Positions 42,020-51,404 of a stretch of 64,000 bases of DNA are shown piece by piece. The stretch lies in NCBI RefSeq assembly GCF_016820495.1, contig NZ_JADHDU010000003.1, positions 124,367 through 188,366 of the forward strand, given 5' to 3'. Position 1 is the stretch's first letter. Every line of letters starts with the position of its first letter. Position numbers and translations under genes: made by a program. The DNA is from Planococcus beigongshangi. GTDB lineage: Bacteria > Bacillota > Bacilli > Bacillales_A > Planococcaceae. The notes beneath the pieces were generated by a model. That model worked only from the letters and a program-made list of their open reading frames with translations, was not told where the DNA came from and did not search any database.

Positions 42020-43084
42020 ATGCATAACCAGAAACGGATACGCGATTACGGAGTGGAAATCGGCCGCCTGAAACCAGGGCCGCGCAACGCCATCACTGAT
42101 ATAGAAGGTGTAACGGTCGGCCATGTGACACTGAGTGATGGCAACAGCCAAACAGGCGTGACGGCTATCCTCCCGCATCAGGGGAACATCTTCAAAGAGA
42201 AGCTGATCGCTTCGAGCCATGTCATCAACGGCTTCGGCAAAACGATGGGCACGATTCAAATGGAAGAACTCGGCACATTGGAGACGCCGATCCTGTTGAC
42301 GAATACACTGGGCGTCGGGGTGGCGGCCGATACACTATTCGACTATATGCTGGAACAGAATCCTGAAATCGGGCGCTCGACCGGAACTGTGAATCCGGTC
42401 ATCGGCGAATGCAACGATATGTTTTTGAATGATATCCGGGCGAAATTCGTGAAACGGGAACATGTGCTGGAAGCCCTCCATAATACTTCGGCCGATTTTG
42501 AAGAAGGGGCAGTGGGCGCAGGCAGAGGGATGCTTTGCTATTCGCTGAAAGGCGGCATCGGCTCCGCTTCCCGGCTCATCGAACTGGCGCATGGCACCTA
42601 TACAACCGGCGTCCTGGTCCTGTCGAACTTCGGTATCCTCAGTGATTTACTGGTAAAAGGGAAAGCGATAGGACAGGAACTGAAGGAAGCGCTCTGTGAC
42701 GATCATAAAGAAGAAGACAAAGGTTCGGTAATGATCATTGTTGCCACAGACTTGCCTGTATCTGAACGCCAGCTGAACCGGATTCTCAAAAGATCAGTTG
42801 CAGGTTTATCGAGAACGGGTTCAATCATCACGAACGGCAGCGGTGAAATCGTTCTTGGTTTTTCGACAGCCACCCGGATTCCGCACGACAAGCCGGAAGG
42901 GCTGCTCACGATTCCGCAGATCCACGAGGAAGACATGGATGAGGCATTCCGCGCTGTGGGCGAAGCGACGGAAGAAGCGGTGCTGAATTCACTCGTGACG
43001 GCCGAAGAGGTCATCGGCCGTGATGGCAATAAACGCCCGGCATTCAAGGATTTGATCGAGAAGTTTGACGTATCGTTAGTGTGA
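42020..43084 (+). CDS. P1 family aminopeptidase (DmpA/S58)
   Basis: 354 residues. The self-processing nucleophile is in KGGIGSASRLIEL (Ser of GIGSAS, about 180), the usual cleavage site of DmpA-type N-terminal nucleophile hydrolases. N-terminal PGPRNAITDIEGVTVGHVTL is a family hallmark. The family releases N-terminal D- or L-amino acids, or cleaves beta-peptides; the exact substrate is open. AAAGGGGCGAG gives the start. The stop codon overlaps the next ribosome binding site. Confidence 0.9.
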   Translation: MHNQKRIRDYGVEIGRLKPGPRNAITDIEGVTVGHVTLSDGNSQTGVTAILPHQGNIFKEKLIASSHVINGFGKTMGTIQMEELGTLETPILLTNTLGVGVAADTLFDYMLEQNPEIGRSTGTVNPVIGECNDMFLNDIRAKFVKREHVLEALHNTSADFEEGAVGAGRGMLCYSLKGGIGSASRLIELAHGTYTTGVLVLSNFGILSDLLVKGKAIGQELKEALCDDHKEEDKGSVMIIVATDLPVSERQLNRILKRSVAGLSRTGSIITNGSGEIVLGFSTATRIPHDKPEGLLTIPQIHEEDMDEAFRAVGEATEEAVLNSLVTAEEVIGRDGNKRPAFKDLIEKFDVSLV

Positions 43085-43095
43085 GGAGGATTCTC

Positions 43096-43953
43096 ATGAA
43101 ATGGACCCAAAATATAATCAAAACAACCCGCGGTGATTTCGAAGTATTTACGAAAGGTGAAGGCCACCCTTTATGCGTCACTCACCATTATTCCGAGTTC
43201 AATGAAACCGGCGATTCCTTTGCAGATGCGTTTACCAAGACAAACCAGGTGTTTCTGGTCAATCTGAGAGAAGCGGGAAACTCCGCGAAAGCAGATCAGC
43301 CGCATCAACTAAGTATGCTGGAAACGGTGCTAGATCTGGAGGCAATCCGCGAAGCGCTGGGATTCGATAAATGGGGCTTTGCGGGGCACTCGACCGGCGG
43401 CATGCTGGGCGTTGTCTATGGCATTTATTTTTCTGAAAAGCTCAGCTTTAATGTAATCGTCGGCGCAGCGGCCAGAGAGTACATGACGTTTTCAAAAAAC
43501 TGCATCTATAACGAACAACACACTCATTTCGAAAAGATGCAGGAACTGATGGAAAACCTGAAGCAGCCGGGTTTGTCGGCAGCGGAAAAGAGCAGTCTAA
43601 AGATAAAGCGTACGAAACTCTCTTTGGCGAATCCGGATAATTATGATGATTATTTTTCGGAAGATATCCGAAAAGAGCTGTCAGCTGTGCGGCTCAATTT
43701 CTTCAGCAGGGAACTGCACGTGTTTGATGTCACCAGAAAACTGGGGATGATCACTGCGCCGACGTTGATCATGTGCGGCAGGTACGATGTGCAATGTCCT
43801 CTCGAATACTCGGTAGAGATGGCCGATGGAATACTGAATTCCACTTTAACGATTTTTGAAGACAGCAATCATTATCCGTTTTTAGAAGAAGCGGAACGTT
43901 TCAATGAAGTCTATCAATCGTTTATCGACCAACTGCTCTCTCCAACAAACTAA
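43096..43953 (+). CDS. Alpha/beta hydrolase (proline iminopeptidase-like)
   Basis: 285 residues from the ATG at 43096, preceded by GAGGAGGA; a frame from 43081 is longer but lacks a ribosome binding site. FAGHSTGGML (about 100-109) is the nucleophile elbow with Ser, MCGRYDVQCP (about 221) holds the acid Asp, and DSNHYPF (about 258) has the His. The oxyanion region HHYSEFN (about 30) differs from the common HGGPG. Lies 11 bases after the peptidase, so they are one operon. Confidence 0.82.
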   Translation: MKWTQNIIKTTRGDFEVFTKGEGHPLCVTHHYSEFNETGDSFADAFTKTNQVFLVNLREAGNSAKADQPHQLSMLETVLDLEAIREALGFDKWGFAGHSTGGMLGVVYGIYFSEKLSFNVIVGAAAREYMTFSKNCIYNEQHTHFEKMQELMENLKQPGLSAAEKSSLKIKRTKLSLANPDNYDDYFSEDIRKELSAVRLNFFSRELHVFDVTRKLGMITAPTLIMCGRYDVQCPLEYSVEMADGILNSTLTIFEDSNHYPFLEEAERFNEVYQSFIDQLLSPTN

Positions 43954-44025
43954 TAGACAGGTTTCTTGAACATATAAGTGAATGCTGATATGTTAGTTGG
44001 AGAAAAAGGGAAAGAGGTAGCTTAG

Positions 44026-44445
44026 ATGACGAAAAAAACATTATACTTCCTTTGCACAGGAAATTCATGCCGCAGCCAGATGGCAGAAGGCTGGGGGAAA
44101 AAGATTCTTGGGGATGAATGGCGAGTATTGAGTGCGGGCATTGAAGCGCACGGCTTGAACCCGAACGCCGTGAAGGCCATGAACGAAGTGGATATCGACA
44201 TTTCAGAGCAGACTTCGGACATCATCGATACCGAAATCTTGAACAATGCGGATTTCGTTGTGACTTTATGCGGAGACGCTGCCGATAAATGTCCGATGAC
44301 GCCGCCACATGTGAAGCGGGACCACTGGGGATTCACAGATCCGGCAAAAGCGGAAGGCACCGAAGTAGAAAAGTGGGCGGTATTCCAGGGCGTCCGCGAT
44401 GAAATCGGGGCGCGCATTCGAAAGTTTGCTGCAACAGGAGAATAA
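44026..44445 (+). CDS. arsC: Arsenate reductase, thioredoxin-coupled
   Basis: 139 residues, low-molecular-weight tyrosine phosphatase fold. The active-site loop [12 protein letters not shown] places the nucleophile at Cys10; Cys82 and Cys89 in [10 protein letters not shown] complete the redox triad, and [14 protein letters not shown] is the usual distal block. It reduces As(V) to As(III). No arsR or arsenite pump is adjacent, so it is an orphan; an export pump must be elsewhere. GAAAGAGG precedes the ATG. The 3' side runs into structured RNA copy 2 and a terminator. Confidence 0.93.
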   Translation: MTKKTLYFLCTGNSCRSQMAEGWGKKILGDEWRVLSAGIEAHGLNPNAVKAMNEVDIDISEQTSDIIDTEILNNADFVVTLCGDAADKCPMTPPHVKRDHWGFTDPAKAEGTEVEKWAVFQGVRDEIGARIRKFAATGE

Positions 44446-44459
44446 GAAAGAAAAGCGAC

Positions 44460-44554
44460 GGCACCCGTTAAGCTTTGAAATGCATAAGACGGAATAGCTC
44501 TGCGGTCCTGACCGCAGAGCTGGGCTGGCTTATAACCCGAAGAGCTGGGTCCCC
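44460..44554 (+). ncRNA. Candidate structured RNA, copy 2
   Basis: Outer helix ACCC / GGGT extended by GCTT / GAGC, inner helix ATAAG / CTTAT, and a perfect apical stem AGCTCTGCGGT / ACCGCAGAGCT. Unpaired blocks TGAAA, ATAAGACGGAATAGC and CGAAGAGC are identical to copy 1 (3768-3861), while paired bases differ in a compensated way. It lies in the 3' part of the arsC transcript, 15 bases after the stop codon, before a terminator. It may be a 3'UTR-derived RNA or an independent small RNA. Confidence 0.6.
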
Positions 44555-44578
44555 GGAGACTGGACAATAACATAGAGA

Positions 44579-44607
44579 AAAGCCGGACATCGCGTCCGGC
44601 TTTTTTG
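44579..44607 (+). terminator. Terminator of arsC/structured RNA
   Basis: AAGCCGGAC pairs with GTCCGGCTT around ATCGC and is followed by TTTTTT. Confidence 0.88.
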
Positions 44608-44796
44608 CATTTCATTTCTATATAATTTGAACTAATAATTTTCAATAATCGATATTCTGCAAAACAGCTCTGAAGATATTAGTCGACGCTCGCGAGGCTA
44701 AGTCTTTGCGACGAGCTGTGCGCAGGAGCATAATCTTTGCTCTGTCCAAAGCGCCGAAGCGATATTTCTATTATTTCTTTAATTCAACTTATCTAG

Positions 44797-45168
44797 TTAA
44801 CTGTCCACTAAATTCGGATAGAACGAATTCCAGCATTTCTCAAGAAACTCCTTCGTCTGAGGCGATGAACACATGGCGAGCGGTTCCTGGAGCCGTTGGA
44901 CTTCTTCCACCATCTTGTGTCCGATGCCTTCATTGCGGTAAGAAGGGATGACAGCCGCATGGTGGACGGTAAAAGTATGCTCCTCCAGCTCGATTCCGAT
45001 GATGCCGAGGAAATCGTCGTGTTCTTTCCAGAGGTACAGCTGCCAATCAGGATGTTCTTCGTAATTCTGGATAATTCGCTGCAGTGCACCGGCTTTATGA
45101 TGGACAGTTGTATAAGACAGCAGCCCCATAGCAACTTTATTATTCGCCTTTTTGTATTTGAGCAACAT
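44797..45168 (-). CDS. ribT: RibT-like GNAT acetyltransferase
   Basis: 123 residues resembling RibT, the GNAT protein at the end of the B. subtilis riboflavin operon: MLLKYKKANNKVAMGLLSY, LYLWKEHDDFLGIIGIELEE, and VIPSYRNEGIGHKMVEEVQ with the acetyl-CoA loop (about 73-91). RibT's role is not settled. Here no ribDEAH genes are adjacent, so it is separated from its usual operon. AGGAGG precedes the ATG. The leader (45185-45350) can fold into three hairpins. Confidence 0.8.
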   Translation of the reverse strand: MLLKYKKANNKVAMGLLSYTTVHHKAGALQRIIQNYEEHPDWQLYLWKEHDDFLGIIGIELEEHTFTVHHAAVIPSYRNEGIGHKMVEEVQRLQEPLAMCSSPQTKEFLEKCWNSFYPNLVDS

Positions 45169-45184
45169 AGGATGGAACCTCCTG

Positions 45185-45350
45185 GATTCGGGAATTCTTC
45201 ATTCCCCTTGATGGTTTGGGCAATAAAAAAACACCAAAAAGAATGGATCATTCTTCTTGGCGTTATTGCCAGCTCAATCGTCTGGAATACTCGGCCTCGT
45301 AATATATATGACAGCACCGCAAGTCGGCGCTGTTTTTAAAAGGATTTTGC
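45185..45350 (-). promoter_or_regulatory. Structured leader of ribT with terminator-like hairpin
   Basis: On the minus strand: ACAGC(GCCG) / CGGTGCTGT, TATTCCAG / CTGG(C)AATA, then CGCCAAGAAGAAT / ATTCTTTTTGGTG followed by TTTTTTT, then GGAATGAAGAATTCC and AGGAGG of ribT. The third stem with its T run would end transcription before ribT unless prevented, so it may be an attenuator. It lacks the conserved core of the FMN riboswitch. The fbp upstream region (45360-45599) shows nothing else recognised. Confidence 0.55.
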
Positions 45351-45599
45351 TGCAGAAAGGATAATCTTAGATGTCCGTTCAAGTCCATAATAACCAGAAA
45401 CTTATGCAAAGTAAAATAAAGTGAATCGTCATTTGAGGAGAAGCAGAGTCTTTTTCTCCGTCTATGCAGATTCATACTAGAGCGAGCACGCTAACTGCTA
45501 TAGACTGGAAGTAGAGAAACTTTATCCTCCCGGCAGTTACATTTTTCGAGAGGGCTTAGCATAGATTGAAAAAGGACAGAATCTGAAAGGGGAGTTTCG

Positions 45600-47534
45600 A
45601 TGCTGAATACAAAATATCTGGATTTATTGGCGCAGAAATATGATAGCGAAGAGAAAGTGGTAACTGAGATCATCAACCTGGAAACGATACTTGAATTGCC
45701 GAAAGGGACGGAGCATTTTGTCAGCGATCTGCACGGCGAATATCAGGCTTTCCAGCATGTGCTGCGGAACGGTTCCGGCAACGTGAAAGTGAAAATACGG
45801 GATCTTTTTAAAAATGAACTCGGGGAAAAAGAGCTGAACGAATTTGCGACGCTTGTTTATTATCCGGAAGAGAAACTGCAATTGATCAAAAGCCACTTCA
45901 GCAGCAAACAGCAGATGCGCGAATGGTACATAGAAATGATCGAGCGCATGCTGAAGCTGGTGTCCTATGCCTCTTCGAAATATACCCGTTCAAAATTGCG
46001 CAAAGCGCTGCCGAAACAATTCGTTTACATTATCGAAGAACTTCTATATAAGACGGACGAGTTCACGAACAAAAAGGATTATTACGCGAAAATGGTCGAC
46101 CAGATCATCGGGCTTGGGCAGGCGGACAAGCTGATCATCGGACTTGCGTACACGATGCAGCGTCTGACCGTGGACCATCTTCACGTAGTCGGCGACATTT
46201 ACGACCGGGGGCCGGATCCGCATAAGATCATGGATACGCTCATCGATTACCATTCCGTCGATATCCAGTGGGGCAACCATGATGCCTTGTGGATCGGCGC
46301 TTATGCCGGCTCGAAAGTCTGCCTGGCGAATATTATCCGCATCTGCGCGCGCTATAACAATCTCGATATCATCGAGGACGTTTACGGCATCAATCTGCGG
46401 CCGCTGCTGAATCTGGCGGAGAAATACTACGGGGACAACCCGGTGTTCCGGCCGAAGCGTATTTCAGATGAGACTTTAAGTGAGCAGGAACAGCTGCAGA
46501 TCACGAAAATCCATCAAGCGATTTCCATCATCCAGTTCAAACTGGAAAGCCCGATCATCAAGAGGCGCCCGAGCTTCGAAATGGAAGACCGTTTATTGCT
46601 GGAAAAAGTGGATTATGACAATGGAACCGCGACCATTCACGGCAAGACGTATGCACTTGAAAATACCTGTTTTGCGACCATCGATCCGGAGCAGCCGGAT
46701 TGTTTACTGGAAGAAGAGCAGCAAGTGATCGACAAGCTGCTGTTCTCGATCCAGCATTCGGAAAAACTGGCCCGACACATGAATTTCCTCATGAAAAAAG
46801 GCAGTTTATATCTGCAGTACAACGGCAACCTCCTGATCCATGGCTGCATTCCGCTTGAAGAAAACGGCGACATGAAAAGGATGGAAGTGGAAGGAAAAAG
46901 CTATGCCGGACGGGAACTGCTGGATGTTTTCGAACAATACCTGCGGCAATCATTCGCCAACCCTGACGAAACGGATGACTTTTCGACAGACATGGTCTGG
47001 TACCTGTGGACCGGCGAGAATTCCTCGCTATTCGGGAAGCGCGAGATGACCACATTCGAACGGTATTTCATCAAAGAAAAAGAAACGCATAAGGAACGGA
47101 AAAACCCATACTATTATTTGCGTGAAGACGAGGAAATGTGCCGGAAGATGCTGGAGGAATTCGATTTGGATCCGGACCACGGCCGCATCATCAATGGCCA
47201 TACGCCGGTCAAGGAAATTGACGGGGAAAACCCGGTTAAGGCGAATGGCAAGATGCTTGTCATCGACGGCGGATTCTCCAAAGCCTACCAATCGACTACG
47301 GGCATCGCCGGCTACACGCTTCTCTACAATTCCTATGGCATGCAGCTCGTAGCCCACCAGAAGTTCAATTCTAAGGAAGAAGTATTGAGCAATGAAACCG
47401 ACGTCCTGTCAGTGAAACGGTTGGTGGACGAAGAACTGGAGCGCAAAAAAGTAAGGGAAACCAATATCGGCAGCCGATTGCTGCTGGAAATCGAGAGTTT
47501 GAACAGCCTGCGCGAGCACCGGTATATGGAATAG
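45600..47534 (+). CDS. fbp: Fructose-1,6-bisphosphatase class III
   Basis: 644 residues, the usual length for the Firmicute class III enzyme, with metallophosphoesterase motifs: [12 protein letters not shown] (about 40), [12 protein letters not shown] (about 197), WGNHDALW (about 221) and IINGHTPVK (about 530). It hydrolyses fructose-1,6-bisphosphate to fructose-6-phosphate for gluconeogenesis. AAAGGGGAG gives the start. Terminator follows at 47588. Confidence 0.95.
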   Translation: MLNTKYLDLLAQKYDSEEKVVTEIINLETILELPKGTEHFVSDLHGEYQAFQHVLRNGSGNVKVKIRDLFKNELGEKELNEFATLVYYPEEKLQLIKSHFSSKQQMREWYIEMIERMLKLVSYASSKYTRSKLRKALPKQFVYIIEELLYKTDEFTNKKDYYAKMVDQIIGLGQADKLIIGLAYTMQRLTVDHLHVVGDIYDRGPDPHKIMDTLIDYHSVDIQWGNHDALWIGAYAGSKVCLANIIRICARYNNLDIIEDVYGINLRPLLNLAEKYYGDNPVFRPKRISDETLSEQEQLQITKIHQAISIIQFKLESPIIKRRPSFEMEDRLLLEKVDYDNGTATIHGKTYALENTCFATIDPEQPDCLLEEEQQVIDKLLFSIQHSEKLARHMNFLMKKGSLYLQYNGNLLIHGCIPLEENGDMKRMEVEGKSYAGRELLDVFEQYLRQSFANPDETDDFSTDMVWYLWTGENSSLFGKREMTTFERYFIKEKETHKERKNPYYYLREDEEMCRKMLEEFDLDPDHGRIINGHTPVKEIDGENPVKANGKMLVIDGGFSKAYQSTTGIAGYTLLYNSYGMQLVAHQKFNSKEEVLSNETDVLSVKRLVDEELERKKVRETNIGSRLLLEIESLNSLREHRYME

Positions 47535-47587
47535 AACAGAACAGCAACCTGCCACTGAAAAATTGAAATTAATATATTCCCATTTAA

Positions 47588-47628
47588 CCTGGAAATTCAG
47601 TCACTCTGAATTTCCAGGTTATTTTTCT
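47588..47628 (+). terminator. Terminator of fbp
   Basis: ACCTGGAAATTCAG pairs with CTGAATTTCCAGGT around TCACT, followed by TATTTTT. Confidence 0.88.
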
Positions 47629-47643
47629 GCCCAGGCAATTGTT

Positions 47644-47690
47644 TTGACCTCCGTTAATATCAGGTTTATAATACGGGTATAGGGTATATA
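47644..47690 (+). promoter_or_regulatory. csoR promoter and candidate operator
   Basis: TTGACC at 47644-47649 and TATAAT at 47667-47672 with a 17-base spacer. GGGTA half-sites follow at 47675 and 47682, overlapping the start of transcription, so CsoR may repress its own gene. Confidence 0.75.
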
Positions 47691-47706
47691 TCGGGAGGTC
47701 GAAGAA

Positions 47707-47994
47707 ATGGAAACAACAATGAAATCAACAGTGCAACCCAATAAACAGCAGTTGTTGAACCGGTTGAAACGGATTGAAGGCCAGGTGCGGGGCGTCCACC
47801 AGATGGTTGAAAACGATCGCTATTGTGTCGATATACTTCATCAGGTCAGTGCCATCCAGTCGGCGATGAACAAAGTATCGCTCGCATTGCTTGAAGATCA
47901 TACACATCATTGTGTCTCAAAGGCCATCAAAGAAAACAAAGGCGAAGAAGCCATCAATGAATTGATGGACGTCATGAAGACGATGACGAAATAA
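47707..47994 (+). CDS. csoR: Copper-sensing repressor CsoR
   Basis: 95 residues, four-helix DUF156 fold. Cu(I) ligands: Cys40 (RYCVDI), His65 and Cys69 (EDHTHHCV), the spacing 25 and 4 of B. subtilis CsoR. LLNRLKRIEGQVRGV is the family hallmark. It represses copZ and copA until Cu(I) binds. GGGAGG lies before the ATG. Operator-like sites lie before csoR, copZ and copA. Confidence 0.95.
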   Translation: METTMKSTVQPNKQQLLNRLKRIEGQVRGVHQMVENDRYCVDILHQVSAIQSAMNKVSLALLEDHTHHCVSKAIKENKGEEAINELMDVMKTMTK

Positions 47995-48012
47995 ATTCTG
48001 AAAACAAAAGAG

Positions 48013-48041
48013 TTGATATACCCCAAGCGGGTATGTTAATT
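48013..48041 (+). promoter_or_regulatory. copZ promoter with CsoR operator in the spacer
   Basis: TTGATA (48013-48018) and TTAATT (48036-48041) with a 17-base spacer made of TACCCCAAGCGGGTATG. The palindrome TACCC-N5-GGGTA matches the known CsoR operator type and covers the promoter. Confidence 0.85.
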
Positions 48042-48076
48042 TAGATGAAACCAATAGAGTCGAGGAGGAAAATAAT

Positions 48077-48280
48077 ATGAACGAAACATTAAAGGTAGAA
48101 GGCATGTCCTGCGCGCATTGCGTAAACGCAGTTGAGTCAAGTGTAGGAGAGCTGCAAGGCGTTTCTTCAGTAAAAGTCGATCTTGCAAGCGGCCAGGTTG
48201 AAGTGAATTACGATGACAGCAAGACATCATTGGGCCAAATTCAGGAAACGATCGAAGAGCAAGGCTACGACGTAGTATAA
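48077..48280 (+). CDS. copZ: Copper chaperone CopZ
   Basis: 67 residues, a single heavy-metal-associated domain. [14 protein letters not shown] (9-22) carries the CxxC Cu(I) site. It delivers Cu(I) to the CopA N-terminal domains. AGGAGG precedes the ATG. A CsoR operator overlaps its promoter. Confidence 0.94.
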   Translation: MNETLKVEGMSCAHCVNAVESSVGELQGVSSVKVDLASGQVEVNYDDSKTSLGQIQETIEEQGYDVV

Positions 48281-48317
48281 GGGTGCTTTTACAGCACTCT
48301 TTCCTTTTCAGATAAAT

Positions 48318-48334
48318 ATACCCCCGGGCAGTAT
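48318..48334 (+). promoter_or_regulatory. Candidate CsoR operator before copA
   Basis: ATACCCCCGGGCAGTAT, an imperfect palindrome 20 bases before the copA start and just before its GGGAGGAGG; spacing of the arms differs from the copZ site, so the match is weaker. Confidence 0.5.
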
Positions 48335-48353
48335 TCGGGAGGAGGAGAACATC

Positions 48354-50771
48354 ATGGCGACTGAAACAAAAGAAGCAAGTTTCCAAATCACAGGGATGAC
48401 TTGTGCGGCGTGTGCCACCCGGATCGAAAAGGGTTTAAGTAAAATGGACGGCGTCGAACAGGCGAATGTCAATTTGGCGCTCGAAAAGTCATCCATCAAA
48501 TATGATTCAGCGAAGCTGACCGAAGCGGATTTCGAAAAGAAAATCGATGCGCTGGGCTACGGAGTGGTGAAGCAGAAAGCGGAATTCGATATCACCGGCA
48601 TGACCTGCGCGGCTTGCTCGACCCGTGTCGAAAAGGGCTTGAACAGAATGGCTGGAATCGGATCGGCAAACGTTAACTTAGCGCTCGAGAAAGCAACGAT
48701 TGAATTCAATCCGTCGGAAGTGACAATCGGCGACATCATCGCGAAAGTTGAAAAACTGGGTTATGGGGCACATCAGCTGCAGGAAGACGAAGAGCGAGTG
48801 GATTACCGTGAAAAAGCGATTCAGGACCAAAAGCGGAAATTCATTGTTTCGGCAATTTTGTCCTTGCCATTATTATGGACGATGGTCGGACATTTCTCCT
48901 TCACTTCATTTTTATACGTTCCTGAAATCCTGATGAATCCGTGGTTCCAGATGCTTCTGGCCACACCGGTCCAATTCATCATCGGAAAGCAATTCTATGT
49001 CGGTGCATATAAAGCGCTTCGCAACGGCAGTGCCAATATGGATGTGCTGGTCGCGATGGGGACATCGGCCGCTTATTTCTACAGTGTCTATCAGGCGATT
49101 ATTCATGCCGGCTCGCCGCACGCGGCTCATCTGTATTTTGAAACCAGTGCAGTTCTGATTACCCTGATCGTGCTGGGTAAATTGTTTGAAGCGAAAGCGA
49201 AAGGCCGTTCATCTGAAGCGATCAAGAAATTGATGGGACTTCAAGCGAAAACGGCGCTCGTTTTACGGAACGGCGTTGAAACAGTCGTGCCGCTGGAAGA
49301 AGTCGTGATAGGCGATACGATTCTCGTCAAGCCGGGTGAAAAAATTCCAGTCGACGGCGAAGTGCTGGAAGGGATTACGGCAGTGGATGAATCGATGCTG
49401 ACGGGTGAAAGTTTACCGGTCGATAAAGCGGCTGGCGATGTGCTGTATGGTTCAACGATCAACAGCAACGGTTCGATTCAGATGAAAGCAACGAAAGTCG
49501 GGCGCGATACAGCGCTCGCCCAGATCATCAAAGTGGTGGAAGACGCGCAGGGAACGAAAGCGCCGATTCAGCGAATGGCCGATAAAATCTCCGGAATTTT
49601 CGTGCCGATTGTGGTGGGAATCGCCTTTGTCACTTTCCTCATCTGGTATTTAGTGGTCGATCCGGGCAATTTCACACCGGCGCTTGAAGTGCTGATTGCG
49701 ATATTGGTCATCGCATGTCCATGTGCGCTCGGGCTTGCAACGCCGACTTCGATCATGGCGGGCTCCGGCCGTTCAGCGGAAATGGGCGTCCTGTTCAAAG
49801 GCGGCGAACATTTGGAGCAGACACAAAGCGTCGATACCGTGGTAGTCGATAAAACGGGTACGGTCACACACGGGAAACCGGTGTTGACGGATGTTAAGCT
49901 GGCCGAGGGACAAGACGAAGAATACGTTCTGTCATTGGTCGGGGCAGCTGAAAAGCAATCCGAACATCCTTTGGCGCAAGCGATTGTTGAAGGAATTCAG
50001 GAAAAAGGCATTGAACTTGGCAAGGTCCAATATTTCGAAGCCGTTCCGGGTTACGGAATCCAGGCCACCGTGTCAGGGCAAGGCGTCCTCGTCGGGACAC
50101 GTAAATTGATGCAGCAATACGGCATCGATGTGTCAGCGGTTCTGCCGGAAATGGAAGCGATGGAAAGCGACGGCAAAACGGCGATGCTCGCTGCTGTAAA
50201 TGGACAGTATGCCGGGTTGGTGGCTGTTGCGGATACGATTAAGGAAACTTCGCGAGGAGCAATTGAACGCCTGCATAAAATGGGCATCAAAGTGATCATG
50301 ATGACAGGCGATAACGAGCGGACAGCGCAGTCGATTGCGAAAGAAGTGGGCATCGACGCCGTCATTTCGGAAGTTCTTCCGGAAGGCAAAGCGGACGAAG
50401 TGAAAAAATTACAGCAGCAAGGGAAAAAAGTCGCGATGGTAGGCGACGGCATCAACGACGCACCAGCGCTTGCTGTAGCTGATATCGGCATGGCGATCGG
50501 CACCGGAACCGACGTGGCGATGGAAGCGGCGGATATCACCTTGATCCGCGGCGACTTGAACAGCATTGCTGATGCCATCCTGATGAGCCGTAAAACGATG
50601 CGCAATATCAAGCAGAATCTGTTCTGGGCTTTCGCCTACAATACGGTCGGCATCCCGATTGCCGCCATCGGTTTATTGGCGCCGTGGGTAGCCGGTGCCG
50701 CAATGGCTTTCAGTTCCGTGTCGGTTGTATTGAATTCATTGCGCCTGCAGCGGGTGAAGCTGGAGAAGTGA
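48354..50771 (+). CDS. copA: Copper-exporting P1B-type ATPase CopA
   Basis: 805 residues. Two N-terminal metal-binding domains with MTCAACATR (about 15-23) and MTCAACSTR (about 83-91), eight membrane helices, TGES (about 349), the transport-site CPC in ACPCALG (about 453), the phosphorylation motif [10 protein letters not shown] (about 498), HP in SEHPLAQA and [10 protein letters not shown]. It pumps Cu(I) out of the cell using ATP. The trio csoR-copZ-copA is complete. A terminator follows at 50798. Confidence 0.96.
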   Translation: MATETKEASFQITGMTCAACATRIEKGLSKMDGVEQANVNLALEKSSIKYDSAKLTEADFEKKIDALGYGVVKQKAEFDITGMTCAACSTRVEKGLNRMAGIGSANVNLALEKATIEFNPSEVTIGDIIAKVEKLGYGAHQLQEDEERVDYREKAIQDQKRKFIVSAILSLPLLWTMVGHFSFTSFLYVPEILMNPWFQMLLATPVQFIIGKQFYVGAYKALRNGSANMDVLVAMGTSAAYFYSVYQAIIHAGSPHAAHLYFETSAVLITLIVLGKLFEAKAKGRSSEAIKKLMGLQAKTALVLRNGVETVVPLEEVVIGDTILVKPGEKIPVDGEVLEGITAVDESMLTGESLPVDKAAGDVLYGSTINSNGSIQMKATKVGRDTALAQIIKVVEDAQGTKAPIQRMADKISGIFVPIVVGIAFVTFLIWYLVVDPGNFTPALEVLIAILVIACPCALGLATPTSIMAGSGRSAEMGVLFKGGEHLEQTQSVDTVVVDKTGTVTHGKPVLTDVKLAEGQDEEYVLSLVGAAEKQSEHPLAQAIVEGIQEKGIELGKVQYFEAVPGYGIQATVSGQGVLVGTRKLMQQYGIDVSAVLPEMEAMESDGKTAMLAAVNGQYAGLVAVADTIKETSRGAIERLHKMGIKVIMMTGDNERTAQSIAKEVGIDAVISEVLPEGKADEVKKLQQQGKKVAMVGDGINDAPALAVADIGMAIGTGTDVAMEAADITLIRGDLNSIADAILMSRKTMRNIKQNLFWAFAYNTVGIPIAAIGLLAPWVAGAAMAFSSVSVVLNSLRLQRVKLEK

Positions 50772-50796
50772 TTTAAAGAAGACAGTGGGGAGCAGA

Positions 50797-50831
50797 GCGT
50801 CCGCCGGTGAGTAGCCGGCGGGCGTTTTTTG
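50797..50831 (+). terminator. Terminator of copA
   Basis: CGTCCGCCGG pairs with CCGGCGGGCG, followed by TTTTTTG. Confidence 0.88.
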
Positions 50832-50854
50832 AGTTGGAAAATGACGTGTGAAAG

Positions 50855-50940
50855 TGAGTTGGGCATAAACTGGCCGAAGTCGGGCATAAACCGAAGTAAG
50901 TTGGGCATATATAAGGCAAAGTCGGGCATAAACGAAATCC
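50855..50940. repeat. Intergenic direct-repeat array B2, 20/21-bp period
   Basis: GGGCATA-type cores at 50861, 50882, 50903 and 50923. The core AAGTTGGGCATA is the reverse complement of the B1 core (TATGCCCAACTT), so the two B arrays lie in opposite orientation. An inverted repeat GCTTTTCGC / GCGAAAAGC follows at 50988. Confidence 0.9.
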
Positions 50941-50987
50941 CCCTCAAAATTCGGCAGGCACAGCCCAGGCCTAAGACCCAAATGGAT

Positions 50988-51007
50988 GCTTTTCGCAGGC
51001 GAAAAGC
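50988..51007. repeat. GCTTTTCGC inverted repeat without T run
   Basis: GCTTTTCGC-AG-GCGAAAAGC. The same stem occurs in terminators at 681 and 13932, but here no T run follows on either strand, so termination is not its obvious role. Confidence 0.75.
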
Positions 51008-51102
51008 GAAAAACCTTAAACTACTGTAGGTGTCGTCACAGAAGCAAAGGTCCTTAGCCAGCTTTCCAGCGGTATGTTACAGTAAATGGAAGGGGTGTGA
51101 TT

Positions 51103-51297
51103 ATGAAAAAGGATTTAAAATCGTTAGCTGGGCTATTACTAGGGGCATTTCTGAGCTATTTTATAGTCCGTTTACTATTCAATGGCGATGAATCAGTGAT
51201 CTATACTACGATTGGAGTTGCGGTAGGAATGGTTATTACCTACGCCGCAATTATTGGTTTTAAGAAAGCAGCGGGTAAATACGATGAACAGGAATAG
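51103..51297 (+). CDS. Small two-helix membrane protein, unknown
   Basis: 64 residues from the ATG at 51103, with AAGGGGTG 7 bases upstream. Two hydrophobic helices (about 8-26 and 34-54) with a short acidic loop (NGDES) and a charged end (KKAAGKYDEQE). No family recognised. A bidirectional terminator (51347-51386) follows after a short gap. Confidence 0.6.
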   Translation: MKKDLKSLAGLLLGAFLSYFIVRLLFNGDESVIYTTIGVAVGMVITYAAIIGFKKAAGKYDEQE

Positions 51298-51346
51298 TAG
51301 AGGATTTTCAAGTGCAGACGAATGGAATGAACCGGACAAAACAATA

Positions 51347-51386
51347 AAAAGAAAGAGAGCCTGCAATCTGCAGGCTCTCTTTCAAA
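51347..51386. terminator. Bidirectional terminator
   Basis: AAAGAGAGCCTGCA pairs with TGCAGGCTCTCTTT around ATC. Confidence 0.88.
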
Positions 51387-51404
51387 TTATATGCCCTCTT
51401 ACTC

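Noticed and set aside
44650..44790. tRNA-like sequence near 44690
   Set aside because: Some GC-rich stems but no cloverleaf with the GTTCRANYC box. No tRNA called.
45185..45350. FMN riboswitch before ribT
   Set aside because: The conserved core sequences of the FMN riboswitch are absent.
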